NCBI RefSeq assembly: GCF_014648415.1
Contig: NZ_BMRB01000001.1
Span: forward strand, 558,001 to 622,000
Length of the DNA stretch: 64,000 bases
From: Actinokineospora fastidiosa
GTDB lineage: Bacteria > Actinomycetota > Actinomycetes > Mycobacteriales > Pseudonocardiaceae
Reading direction: 5' to 3'
Shown: positions 12,344 to 19,592 of the stretch, piece by piece
Layout: each line of letters opens with the position of its first letter
How positions within the stretch are numbered: the stretch's first letter is position 1
Translations under genes and position numbers: made by a program
The notes under the pieces: generated by a model
The model's database searches: none
What the model saw: the letters and a program-made list of their open reading frames with translations, nothing else
What the model was told of the DNA's origin: nothing

Positions 12344-13808
12344 CGTGCGTGGGCGGCGCGTCGATGTCGCAGTGCAGGCACTCGCCCGGGTGCGGCGCGT
12401 CGGCGGTCTCCTCCGGCGTGTGCGCCTCGGCCAGCACGTTGCCGCGCACGCCGATGGCCAGCAGACCGCCGATGGCCGCCATGACGGCGGCGATGACCAG
12501 CGCGTTCTGCCAGGCCGCGGTGAGCGCGGCGGGGTCGGTGTAGGCGTCGCCGGACAGGCCCGCCGCGGCGGGCAGCACGGCGATGGCCAGCAGGCTCCCG
12601 GTGCGGGCCACGGCGTTGTTCACCCCGGAGGCGACCCCGGCGTGCTCGTCGGGCGCCGCGGCCAGCACGGTCGCCGTCACCGGGGCCACGACGACGGCCA
12701 GGCCCATGCCGAAGACGAGCACGCCCGGCAGCACCGCGCCGAGGTAGGACGTGCCCGGCGTGACCCGGATCAGCAGCAGCATCCCGGCGGCCACCAGCAG
12801 CGGGCCGACGACCAGGAACCAGCGCGGCCCCGCCTTCGACGCCCACTGCCCGAAGCGCGACGACAGCAGCAGCATGACGACGGTGATCGGCATGCCCGCC
12901 AGTCCCGCCTCGGTCGGGCTGTAGCCCAGCGACACCTGCAACTGCATCGCCATCAGCAGCAGGCCGCCGCCGAGCGCGCCGTAGACGACGAACGTCAGCG
13001 CGTTGGAGATCGTGAACGTGCGGTCGGCGAACAGCGACGGCGGCACCAGCGGGTCCGCCGCGCGTCGCAGGTGGACGACGAAGACGACCAGGGAGACCAC
13101 GCCGACGGCGCCGCAGCCGACCACCAGCCAGTCCAGGCCGCGGACCGGCGCCTCCACCAGGCACGCCGTGGCCGCGGCGAGGCCCACCGCGCCCAGCACC
13201 GAGCCGCGGGCGTCGATGCGGCCGACCGCGCCGCGCGTCTCGGGCACGTGCCGGTAGGCCAGCCACACGCACAGCGCGGCGATCGGGACGTTGATCAGGA
13301 ACACCAGGCGCCACGACCACAGCTGCACCAGCAGCCCGCCGAGCACCGGACCGGCGGCGGCGGCGATGCCGGACAGCCCCGACCACGCGCCGATGGCCCG
13401 CGCGCGGTCCTCGCGGACGAACGCCGACTGCAGGATGGCCAGCGAGCCCGGGGTCAGCAGCGCCCCGCCGACGCCCTGCAGCACGCGCGCGCCGATGAGC
13501 ACCTGCGGTGACCACGCGAGTCCACAGAGCACCGACGCGACGCCGAACCAGATCACGCCGACGACGAAGACGCGCCGCCGTCCATAGCGGTCGCCCAGCG
13601 AGCCCGCGACGAGGATGAGCGCGGCCAGCGCGAGCAGATAGCCGTCAACGATCCACTGCAGACCGGCGACGGCGGCGCCCAGCTCGGCGCCCATGTGCGG
13701 CAGGGCGACGTTGACCACCGTGCCGTCGATCATGGCCATCCCCGAGCCGAGGATGGCGGTGGCGAGGATGCCCCTCGCGGCGGGTGTTCCCCACCGGACG
13801 GTGCTCAT
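12333..13808 (-). CDS. MFS drug efflux transporter, DHA2 family (14 TM)
   Basis: 491 residues with about 14 hydrophobic segments. Motif A is seen at GSLGDRYGRRRVF (about 69-81) and the antiporter motif C region at AAAGPVLGGLLVQLW (about 155-169), followed by RLVFLINVP, diagnostic of the DHA2 group. The N-terminus has the TVVNVALPHM substrate/proton motif. The C-terminal tail is soluble and has a CLHC pair. The start lies 10 bases after the stop of the upstream GntR regulator on the same strand, so both may form one transcript. The substrate is unknown. Confidence 0.92.
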   Translation of the reverse strand: MSTVRWGTPAARGILATAILGSGMAMIDGTVVNVALPHMGAELGAAVAGLQWIVDGYLLALAALILVAGSLGDRYGRRRVFVVGVIWFGVASVLCGLAWSPQVLIGARVLQGVGGALLTPGSLAILQSAFVREDRARAIGAWSGLSGIAAAAGPVLGGLLVQLWSWRLVFLINVPIAALCVWLAYRHVPETRGAVGRIDARGSVLGAVGLAAATACLVEAPVRGLDWLVVGCGAVGVVSLVVFVVHLRRAADPLVPPSLFADRTFTISNALTFVVYGALGGGLLLMAMQLQVSLGYSPTEAGLAGMPITVVMLLLSSRFGQWASKAGPRWFLVVGPLLVAAGMLLLIRVTPGTSYLGAVLPGVLVFGMGLAVVVAPVTATVLAAAPDEHAGVASGVNNAVARTGSLLAIAVLPAAAGLSGDAYTDPAALTAAWQNALVIAAVMAAIGGLLAIGVRGNVLAEAHTPEETADAPHPGECLHCDIDAPPTHVRN

Positions 13809-13818
13809 CGCCCGGTGT

Positions 13819-14565
13819 TCACGGCCGGTTGAGGGTGGCGACGAACTTGTACCGGTCGCCGCGGTAGACCGAGCGCACCCACTCGAAGGGGCGCTCGTCG
13901 ACGTCGAAGGAGTGCCGGGACAGCAGCAGCATGGGCATGCCGACGTCGGCGCCGAGCAGTTCGGCCTCGTGCGGACCGGCCAGCGCGGTCTCGATCGTCT
14001 CCTCGGCGTGGCCCATCTCGACGTCGAAGCGCTCGCGCAGGATCTGGTAGAGCGAGCCGCCGGAGCTGACGTAGCGGCGCAGGCCCCGGAAGCGGCCCAG
14101 CGGCAGGTGGGTGGTCTCCATGGCCATCGGCTCGCCGTCGGCCAGGCGCAGCCGGTGCAGGCGCAGCACCTTGGCCCCGGCGCGGATGCGCAGCAGCCGG
14201 GCCAGCTCGGCCTCGGCGGGGATCTCGGAGACGTCCAGCAGCTTCGACGACGGCTCGCGGCCCTGGGCGATCATGTCCTCGGTGTAGGAGGACAGCTGCA
14301 GCCGCTGGGCGACCTTGGGCTCGGCGGCGAAGGTGCCCTTGCCCTGCACCCGCAGCAGCCTGCCCTCGACGGTCAGCTCGGCCAGCGCCTGGCGGACCGT
14401 GGTGCGCGAGACGTCGAACTCGGTGGCCAGCGAGCGCTCGGTGGGGATGGGCGAGCCGGGCGGCAGGCTGCCGAGCAGGTCGAGCAGATGGCGCTTGAGC
14501 CCCCAGTACTTGGGCTCGCGCTGCCCCCTGGCCACCGAACCTTCGGCAGTGGACATCTCCAGCAT
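13819..14565 (-). CDS. GntR/HutC-family regulator, DasR-like
   Basis: 248 residues. The N-terminal winged helix has [19 protein letters not shown] and [20 protein letters not shown] (about 40-82). The C-terminal UTRA effector domain (about 90-245) includes [20 protein letters not shown] and ends in [12 protein letters not shown]. This is the architecture of DasR/NagR, repressors that sense glucosamine-6-phosphate or N-acetylglucosamine-6-phosphate. The start is fixed by an AGGAGG seven bases upstream. It is divergent from an SIS sugar-phosphate gene whose promoter contains a dre-like GGTCTAGACC palindrome, supporting a DasR-type role. The downstream MFS gene is close enough to be co-transcribed. 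Confidence 0.9.
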   Translation of the reverse strand: MLEMSTAEGSVARGQREPKYWGLKRHLLDLLGSLPPGSPIPTERSLATEFDVSRTTVRQALAELTVEGRLLRVQGKGTFAAEPKVAQRLQLSSYTEDMIAQGREPSSKLLDVSEIPAEAELARLLRIRAGAKVLRLHRLRLADGEPMAMETTHLPLGRFRGLRRYVSSGGSLYQILRERFDVEMGHAEETIETALAGPHEAELLGADVGMPMLLLSRHSFDVDERPFEWVRSVYRGDRYKFVATLNRP

Positions 14566-14636
14566 GGTGTCCTCCTGTGTCTCGCTCCCGCGTACAGAAT
14601 GCCCTGTCCAGGCCCGTCTCCGCGATCACACCCCGG

Positions 14637-14662
14637 GTGAACGGGCGTGAACAGGTGTGAAC
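14637..14662. repeat. Three GTGAAC direct repeats at exactly 10-bp spacing
   Basis: GTGAAC occurs at 14637-14642, 14647-14652 and 14657-14662 in the divergent region between the GntR regulator and the SIS gene. Helically phased hexamers often bind a transcription factor. They lie about 75 bases upstream of the GntR start codon. No known regulator is assigned. Confidence 0.5.
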
Positions 14663-14701
14663 CACCCCCGCTGATGTGGACTACCGGGGCGGCCACCGCG
14701 C

Positions 14702-14720
14702 TATGATTGGTCTAGACCTT
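14702..14720 (+). promoter_or_regulatory. -10 element and dre-like operator of the amino-sugar unit
   Basis: A -10 hexamer TATGAT at 14702-14707 is directly followed by TTGGTCTAGACCTT, whose perfect 10-bp palindrome GGTCTAGACC is at 14709-14718. This matches the core of the DasR responsive element (TGGTCTAGACCA). The expected transcription start falls inside the palindrome, so a bound repressor would block initiation. No good -35 is visible. The gene controlled is the SIS deaminase/isomerase starting at 14740. Confidence 0.82.
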
Positions 14721-14739
14721 AACGCGTGAGGAGCCGTCG

Positions 14740-15777
14740 ATGACGAACCCGCCCCCCGGCGAGCGCATGCGCGCCGAGATCGCCGAGCAGCCCGAGGTAC
14801 TGGCCGGGCTGGTCGAGCGCCGCTCCGCGCTCGCCGACGTGGCCGGGCGGATCGCGGCGGCGCGGCCCCGGTTCGTGCTGTTCGCCGCGCGCGGGACCAG
14901 CGACCACGCGGCGCTGTACGCGAAGTACCTCACCGAGGTGCTGCTGGGCCTTCCCGCTGGGTCGGTGTCGCCCTCGACGACGACGCTATACGGGGCCAAG
15001 CCCGATCTGACGGATGTGCTGTACGTGACGGTGAGCCAGAGCGGCGGGTCGCCTGACCTGGTGGAGGCCACGCACGCGGCGCGGGCGCGCGGCGCGCTCA
15101 CGGTCGCGGTGACGAACACCGCGGACTCGCCGCTGGCCGGGGCCGCGGAGCTGGCGGTGGACATCGGCGCCGGGCCGGAGCTGGCCGTGGCGGCGACCAA
15201 GACGTACACGGCGACGCTGCTGTCGCTGTACCTGCTCATCGACGCCGTGCGCGGGGGCTCCGGCGAGGCCGTCGCCGACATCGGGGCGTTGAGCGCCTCC
15301 GCTTTGGGAGCGGAGGGTGTCGAGGAGGCCGTGGCGCGGCTGCGGTTCGTCGACCGGGTCGTGACGACCGGCCGCGGGTACTCCTCGGCGACCGCGGCGG
15401 AGGCGGCGCTGAAGCTCGCCGAGACCAGCTACCTGCCCGCGCGCGCCTACAGCGCGGCCGACCTGCTGCACGGCCCGGTGGCCGCGGTCGACAAGGAGAC
15501 GGCCGTGGTCGCGGTGGCGAGCGCGGGCCGGGGCGGGGACGCCGTGCGCGAGGCGCTCGAGGTCGTCGCGGCCAGCGGCGCGGACATCATCGCCGCGGGC
15601 TCCGCCGCCGCGTCGGTGCCCGCCACGCTGCGGATCGAGCTGCCCGAGGCGCCCGAGGAGGTGGCGCCGATCCTGGAGATCCTGCCCCTGCAGCGGCTGG
15701 CGCACGGCCTGGCGCTGGCCCGAGGCGGCGACCCGGACGCGCCGCGCGGCCTGAGCAAGGTGACCCGCACACGGTAG
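14740..15777 (+). CDS. Double-SIS sugar-phosphate isomerase/deaminase (GlmS/NagB-II-like)
   Basis: 345 residues containing two SIS domains (about 35-170 and 190-340) but no glutaminase domain. Sugar-phosphate loops are FAARGTSDHAA, VSQSGGSPDLVEA and TTGRGYSSATAAEAALKL; the sequence ends RGLSKVTRTR, like the C-terminus of GlmS. Such proteins deaminate glucosamine-6-phosphate to fructose-6-phosphate (NagB-II) in amino-sugar catabolism. The dre-like operator, the DasR-like regulator next door and the downstream GlcNAc kinase all fit. RBS GAGGAG is 8 bases upstream of the ATG. Confidence 0.88.
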   Translation: MTNPPPGERMRAEIAEQPEVLAGLVERRSALADVAGRIAAARPRFVLFAARGTSDHAALYAKYLTEVLLGLPAGSVSPSTTTLYGAKPDLTDVLYVTVSQSGGSPDLVEATHAARARGALTVAVTNTADSPLAGAAELAVDIGAGPELAVAATKTYTATLLSLYLLIDAVRGGSGEAVADIGALSASALGAEGVEEAVARLRFVDRVVTTGRGYSSATAAEAALKLAETSYLPARAYSAADLLHGPVAAVDKETAVVAVASAGRGGDAVREALEVVAASGADIIAAGSAAASVPATLRIELPEAPEEVAPILEILPLQRLAHGLALARGGDPDAPRGLSKVTRTR

Positions 15778-15824
15778 CCATTCGGTCTCTGTGCGCGATC
15801 TCACGATCTCCCTACACTGGCCCG

Positions 15825-16307
15825 ATGCGGAGGACCTCGTTCGCGCGTTGGCCCTGCTCCATCGCCCGCACGATGGATCTGATGGGCGATCAGTGGACCC
15901 TGCTGGTGCTGCGCGAGTCGTTCTACGGCACCCGGCGCTTCGACGCCTTCCAGGGCGCGCTCGGGATCGCCAGGAACACGCTGACCGAGCGGCTCGACCG
16001 GCTCACCGGGGCGGGCCTGCTCACCCGGGTCCGCTATCAGGAGCGCCCGACGCGCTATGAGTACGTGCTGACCGACATGGGCCGCGACTTCTTCCCGGTG
16101 CTCGCGGCGATCATCCGCTGGGGCGACCAGTGGCTGGGCGACGGGCCGGGCGTGCCGCTGCTGCTGCGGCACCGCGGGTGCGGTCACGCGACGACGGCGG
16201 TGGTGAGCTGCGGCGAGTGCGGCGGCGAGCTGACGGCGGCAGGCGTGGTCGTGGAGCCGGGGCCGGGGATGCCCGCGGACGAGCGCGCCCGCCTGGCGGG
16301 GACATGA
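15825..16307 (+). CDS. HxlR family regulator with C-terminal zinc-ribbon
   Basis: 160 residues. The start MRRTSFARWPCSIARTMDL contains the conserved Cys of HxlR proteins, followed by a winged helix (RRFDAFQGALGIARNTLTE and RLDRLTGAGLLTRV). The C-terminus has CGH ... CGECGGEL, a possible zinc site. A -10-like TACACT at 15813-15818 lies 6 bases before the ATG and no Shine-Dalgarno is present, suggesting a leaderless mRNA. The stop overlaps the start of the kinase gene (ATGA), so regulator and kinase are coupled. Confidence 0.88.
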   Translation: MRRTSFARWPCSIARTMDLMGDQWTLLVLRESFYGTRRFDAFQGALGIARNTLTERLDRLTGAGLLTRVRYQERPTRYEYVLTDMGRDFFPVLAAIIRWGDQWLGDGPGVPLLLRHRGCGHATTAVVSCGECGGELTAAGVVVEPGPGMPADERARLAGT

Positions 16308-17290
16308 GCAGCCCGCTCCGTCGAGGGGGTGGAACGGAGCGGGCCGACACCCATGCTACGCCGAATGGAGCAACGCGCGTCGCCGTGGGGGTCGACGCGG
16401 GCGGCACAACCACCCGAGCGGTGGCCGTGGACGCGGCCGGGACGGTCGTCGGGCGCGGCGCGGCGGGCGGGGCGAACCCGAACTCCAACGGCGTCGACGC
16501 GGCCGCGGCGAACATGGCCGCCGCGGTCGGGGCCGCGCTGGGCGGCCGACCGTGCGCGGGGTGCCTGATCGGGATGGCGGGGTCGTCGAAGCTCTACGCC
16601 GACCCCGCGGTGTTCGCGCGCTTCGCCGCCGCGCTGGCGGACGTCGGGGCGGCCGAGCCGCCGGTGGTGGTGTCGGACGCGGAGGTGGCCTTCGCGTCGG
16701 GGGCCACCGAGGCCGACGGGACGGTGCTGATCGCGGGCACGGGGTCGATCGCGATGCGCATCGCCGGGCACCGCAGGGCGGCGACCGCGGGCGGGTACGG
16801 CTGGCTGCTGGGCGACGAGGGCTCGGCGTTCTGGCTCGGCCGGGAGGCGGTGCGGGCGGCGCTGGACGGGCTGCAGCGGGAGGCGCCGTCGGGGCCGTTC
16901 GTGTCGGCCGTGCTCGCGGAGGCGGGGGCAAACGCTTTCGGCGAGCTGATCACGGTGGTGAACGCCGCGCCGCCGATCGCGCTGGCCCGGTTCGCGCCGC
17001 TGGTGAGCGCCCACGCGGGAGACCCGGTGGCGGCCGACATCATCGAGCGGGCGGCGCTGGGCCTCGCCGGGCTGGCGACCCGGGTGCGCCACACCGGGCC
17101 GGTCGTGATCGCGGGCTCCGTCGCCGCGCCGGACACCCCGGTCGGCGTGCGGGTGCGGGAGCTGCTGTCGCACCTGGACGTGCGCACCGCGGCGGACGGC
17201 GTCCTCGGCGCTGCCCGGCTCGCGGTGATCGCCGCGTTCTCCGGTCAGTCGGCGGGGACCTCGACGCGCGGGTGGCGTAACCCAGGGTGA
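16304..17290 (+). CDS. N-acetylglucosamine kinase (BadF/BadG ATPase family)
   Basis: 328 residues from the ATG at 16304, which overlaps the HxlR stop. An ASKHA ATPase fold is evident: phosphate-1 loop AVGVDAGGTTTRAVAVD (about 26-42), phosphate-2 LIAGTGSIAMR, the GGYGWLLGDEGSAFWLG motif typical of GlcNAc kinases, and a C-terminal adenosine loop GPVVIAGSVAA. It would phosphorylate GlcNAc for the adjacent deaminase. The first 24 residues are low-complexity, so a later start is possible. The 3' end overlaps the convergent DUF3159 gene by 46 bases. Confidence 0.87.
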   Translation: MSSPLRRGGGTERADTHATPNGATRVAVGVDAGGTTTRAVAVDAAGTVVGRGAAGGANPNSNGVDAAAANMAAAVGAALGGRPCAGCLIGMAGSSKLYADPAVFARFAAALADVGAAEPPVVVSDAEVAFASGATEADGTVLIAGTGSIAMRIAGHRRAATAGGYGWLLGDEGSAFWLGREAVRAALDGLQREAPSGPFVSAVLAEAGANAFGELITVVNAAPPIALARFAPLVSAHAGDPVAADIIERAALGLAGLATRVRHTGPVVIAGSVAAPDTPVGVRVRELLSHLDVRTAADGVLGAARLAVIAAFSGQSAGTSTRGWRNPG

Positions 17291-17883
17291 TCGGCGGGCA
17301 GCGTCCTGCGCAGCACGATCGCGCTCGCGGCGAGGACGAGGGCGACCAGCGGCCACGACAGCGCGATCTGCGCGACGGTGAGCCACCAGATCGATCCCGA
17401 CCACCACAGCAGTGCGAACACGACCGAGCGCAAGGTGTACTGGCCGAAGACCCACACCCAGCTCGCCCTGCCGTACGCGCGCAGCAGGTCGGGATCGCGA
17501 CGCCAGCGGGCCTTCTGCCCGAGCACGGTGCCCACGACCACGCCCAGCAGCGGCCAGCGGATGAGGATGCTCACCGCCCAGGCCAGCCCACTGCCCACAT
17601 TGGACAGCAGCCGGATCAGGAAGAAGTCCTGCGCGCGGCCGGTGTAGAGCGCCACGAGCGCGCCCGCGGCCACGGCGGCGAGGCTGCCCAGCACCGCGGT
17701 CGCCTTGCCGCCGGTGCACCCGCGCCAGACGGCGATGACCAACGCCACAGCGCAGGCAGCGCCTGCCGCCCACCCGATCGAGTGGTTCGCGAGCAGCCAG
17801 ACCAGGCCGAACACGACCGGCGGCACGGTCGCGTCCAGCGCGCCGCGTCTGCCGCCGAGGAGGTCGGCCAGGGAGTCGCTCAC
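17245..17883 (-). CDS. DUF3159 membrane protein
   Basis: 212 residues from the GTG at 17883, preceded by GGAGG at optimal distance; longer in-frame extensions are non-coding in character. There are about six hydrophobic segments (VVFGLVWLLANHSIGWAAGA; ALVIAVWRGCTG; LLGVVVGTVLGQKARWRRDP). The conserved DUF3159 stretch GRAQDFFLIRLLSNVG and QYTLRSVVFALLWWSGSI are present. It is a polytopic inner-membrane protein of unknown function. It is convergent with and overlaps the kinase gene. Confidence 0.87.
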   Translation of the reverse strand: MSDSLADLLGGRRGALDATVPPVVFGLVWLLANHSIGWAAGAACAVALVIAVWRGCTGGKATAVLGSLAAVAAGALVALYTGRAQDFFLIRLLSNVGSGLAWAVSILIRWPLLGVVVGTVLGQKARWRRDPDLLRAYGRASWVWVFGQYTLRSVVFALLWWSGSIWWLTVAQIALSWPLVALVLAASAIVLRRTLPADHPGLRHPRVEVPAD

Positions 17884-18076
17884 GCCTCCAGCCTGCCCTA
17901 CGCCCGGAAAGTGAGGTAGTCCTAACCCCGGGAATGGACGAGGGCACGAAATCGGTTGGCGATAATGGCCGCCGGTCATACGCTGCGGTAACCGACGGTA
18001 GCGTAGGTGGGCGCCCACTTGAGATATTGGGCAAGTTGGTTGGGGAAGCCAACGGGTTCGAGGGGAGGACCGGGCG

Positions 18077-18844
18077 GTGCCGGGTTGGGAGAGCTGGATA
18101 GCGCTAGGGGACAGCTTCACCGAGGGCGTCGGCGACGACGGGCCGCGGGGCTGTGTCGGCTGGGCCGACCGGCTGGCGGCGACGATGGGGGACCAGAATC
18201 CGCGGCTGCGGTACGCGAACCTGGCCCTGCGCGGCAAGATGCTCGCCGAGATCGTCGACGAGCAGGTGCCGATCGCCGAGGCGGCGCGTCCGCAGCTGGT
18301 GACGCTGTGCGGCGGCGGCAACGACATCATCACCCCGGGCAGTGACGTCGACGACGTCGCCGCCCTGTTCGAGTCCGCGGTGCAGCGCCTGCGCGCCGCT
18401 GGCTGCGAGGTCGCGGTGTTCACCGGCCCCGACCCCAACGTCCAGCCCCTGCTGCGCCGGGTGCGCGGCAAGGTCGCCATCTACAACGGACACGTCCGCG
18501 CCATCGCCGAGACCCACGGCGCCCGCGTGATCGACCTGTGGTCCCTGCGCGCGCTGCACGACCGCCGTGCCTGGTGCGACGACCGCCTCCACTTCTCCCC
18601 CGAGGGCCACCGCCGCATCGCCCTGCGCGCCGCCGAGGTCCTGGACGTGCCCACCACGGAGGACTGGCGCGACCCGCTCCCCCCGGAGCCGCCGCAGCGC
18701 TGGCTGCGCATGCGCCAGGCCGACCTGGCCTGGACCACCACCCACCTCCTCCCCTGGGTCCGCCGCCAACTGACCGGCGAATCCCTGGGCGACGGCCTCA
18801 CCCCCAAGCGCCCCGAACTGACCCCCCTCGACCAGCACGTCTGA
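18077..18844 (+). CDS. SGNH/GDSL family hydrolase
   Basis: 255 residues from the GTG at 18077 (MPGWESWIALGDSFTEG). The SGNH blocks are in order: block I GDSFTEG with the nucleophilic Ser, block II Gly in the RGKM region, block III GGGND with Asn, and block V DRLHFSPEGH with the catalytic Asp-x-x-His. It has no signal peptide or membrane segment, so it probably acts as a cytoplasmic esterase, lipase or deacetylase; the substrate is unknown. A strong hairpin follows 24 bases after the stop. Confidence 0.9.
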   Translation: MPGWESWIALGDSFTEGVGDDGPRGCVGWADRLAATMGDQNPRLRYANLALRGKMLAEIVDEQVPIAEAARPQLVTLCGGGNDIITPGSDVDDVAALFESAVQRLRAAGCEVAVFTGPDPNVQPLLRRVRGKVAIYNGHVRAIAETHGARVIDLWSLRALHDRRAWCDDRLHFSPEGHRRIALRAAEVLDVPTTEDWRDPLPPEPPQRWLRMRQADLAWTTTHLLPWVRRQLTGESLGDGLTPKRPELTPLDQHV

Positions 18845-18867
18845 GGACTCCGACCGGCCCACGCCAC

Positions 18868-18905
18868 CGCGTCGCCTCCGAGTCATCCCACCCGGAGGCG
18901 ACGCG
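18868..18905 (+). terminator. Hairpin terminator after the SGNH hydrolase gene
   Basis: A perfect 13-bp inverted repeat (CGCGTCGCCTCCG, 18868-18880, with its complement at 18893-18905) encloses a 12-base loop. No T-tract follows, which is common in high-GC actinobacteria. Confidence 0.8.
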
Positions 18906-19459
18906 GCGGACCTGGCTGCCGGACGCGCGGCGAGGGATTCCGGCTCCCGGCCAGACCGGCCCCGCGCCCGACCACGCCTTACCGCAGCAGCACCCAGCAC
19001 CTCCGCGCCCACTCCGGCAACCGATCCGGCCAGAAGCCCACATCGGCTGACCGACGCGGACACAGGCACGTCGCCAGCGCCGGTCGACCTCATGGCCGAC
19101 CGCTCCTGGACCCAGTCGACCGGGCCCGGTACCCGGCCACCCATCGCGGCAGCAGCCTGCGCCGCCCGCCTGGCTGGAAGCCTCCATCGCCTGACCGCCG
19201 CACCGGCCCCGCGCCCCACAATGCGGCACCGCCGCCCACTCCGGCATCCCAGCCAGCTAGCAGCCCCGCATCGCCCGACCGGCGCCGACACCGGAACGTC
19301 GTCAGCGTCGGTGCACCTCGGGTCTGACCGCTCCCGGATCGGCGGCTCCGTGGCTTCGAGCCTGCGCCCCAACTCGGCCTGTGGGCGTCGCCGAGTGCCC
19401 TTCGCCGCCTCCCGCTGCGGCCTGCCAAGCCGTCCGCCACCCGGCCCGGATAACGCCAA
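18906..19459. repeat. Gene-free stretch with a long imperfect direct repeat
   Basis: No convincing gene is seen. Two segments of about 135-155 bases, at 18954-19107 and 19201-19335, are imperfect direct copies. They share in the same order CCGGCCCCGCGCCC, CGCCCACTCCGGCA, a CATCG..GACCG stretch, ACGTCG.CAGCG and GACCGCTCC. Copies differ by substitutions and small gaps, which suggests an old duplication. Its origin and role are unknown. Confidence 0.5.
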
Positions 19460-19499
19460 GGGCCGGTCTGCGCCGTCCCCCCTTGGCGCAGACCGGCCC
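19460..19499 (-). terminator. Hairpin terminator downstream of the SARP regulator
   Basis: A perfect 15-bp stem (GGGCCGGTCTGCGCC at 19460-19474 with its complement at 19485-19499) and a 10-base loop. It lies 93 bases beyond the stop of the minus-strand regulator gene. It may act in both directions because the SGNH gene reads toward it. Confidence 0.78.
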
Positions 19500-19592
19500 G
19501 TCGGGCGGGGCTCCCCCCTCCGCCCGGGTGTGCGCCAGAGCGGCGCGGGGGAACAGCTTGCCGGATGGGGGTGGGGTGCCGCTAAATCCCGG

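Noticed and set aside
16130..16303. Upstream extension of the GlcNAc kinase frame
   Set aside because: This stretch is the 3' part of the HxlR gene in another frame. The ATG at 16304 with an ATGA overlap is the natural start.
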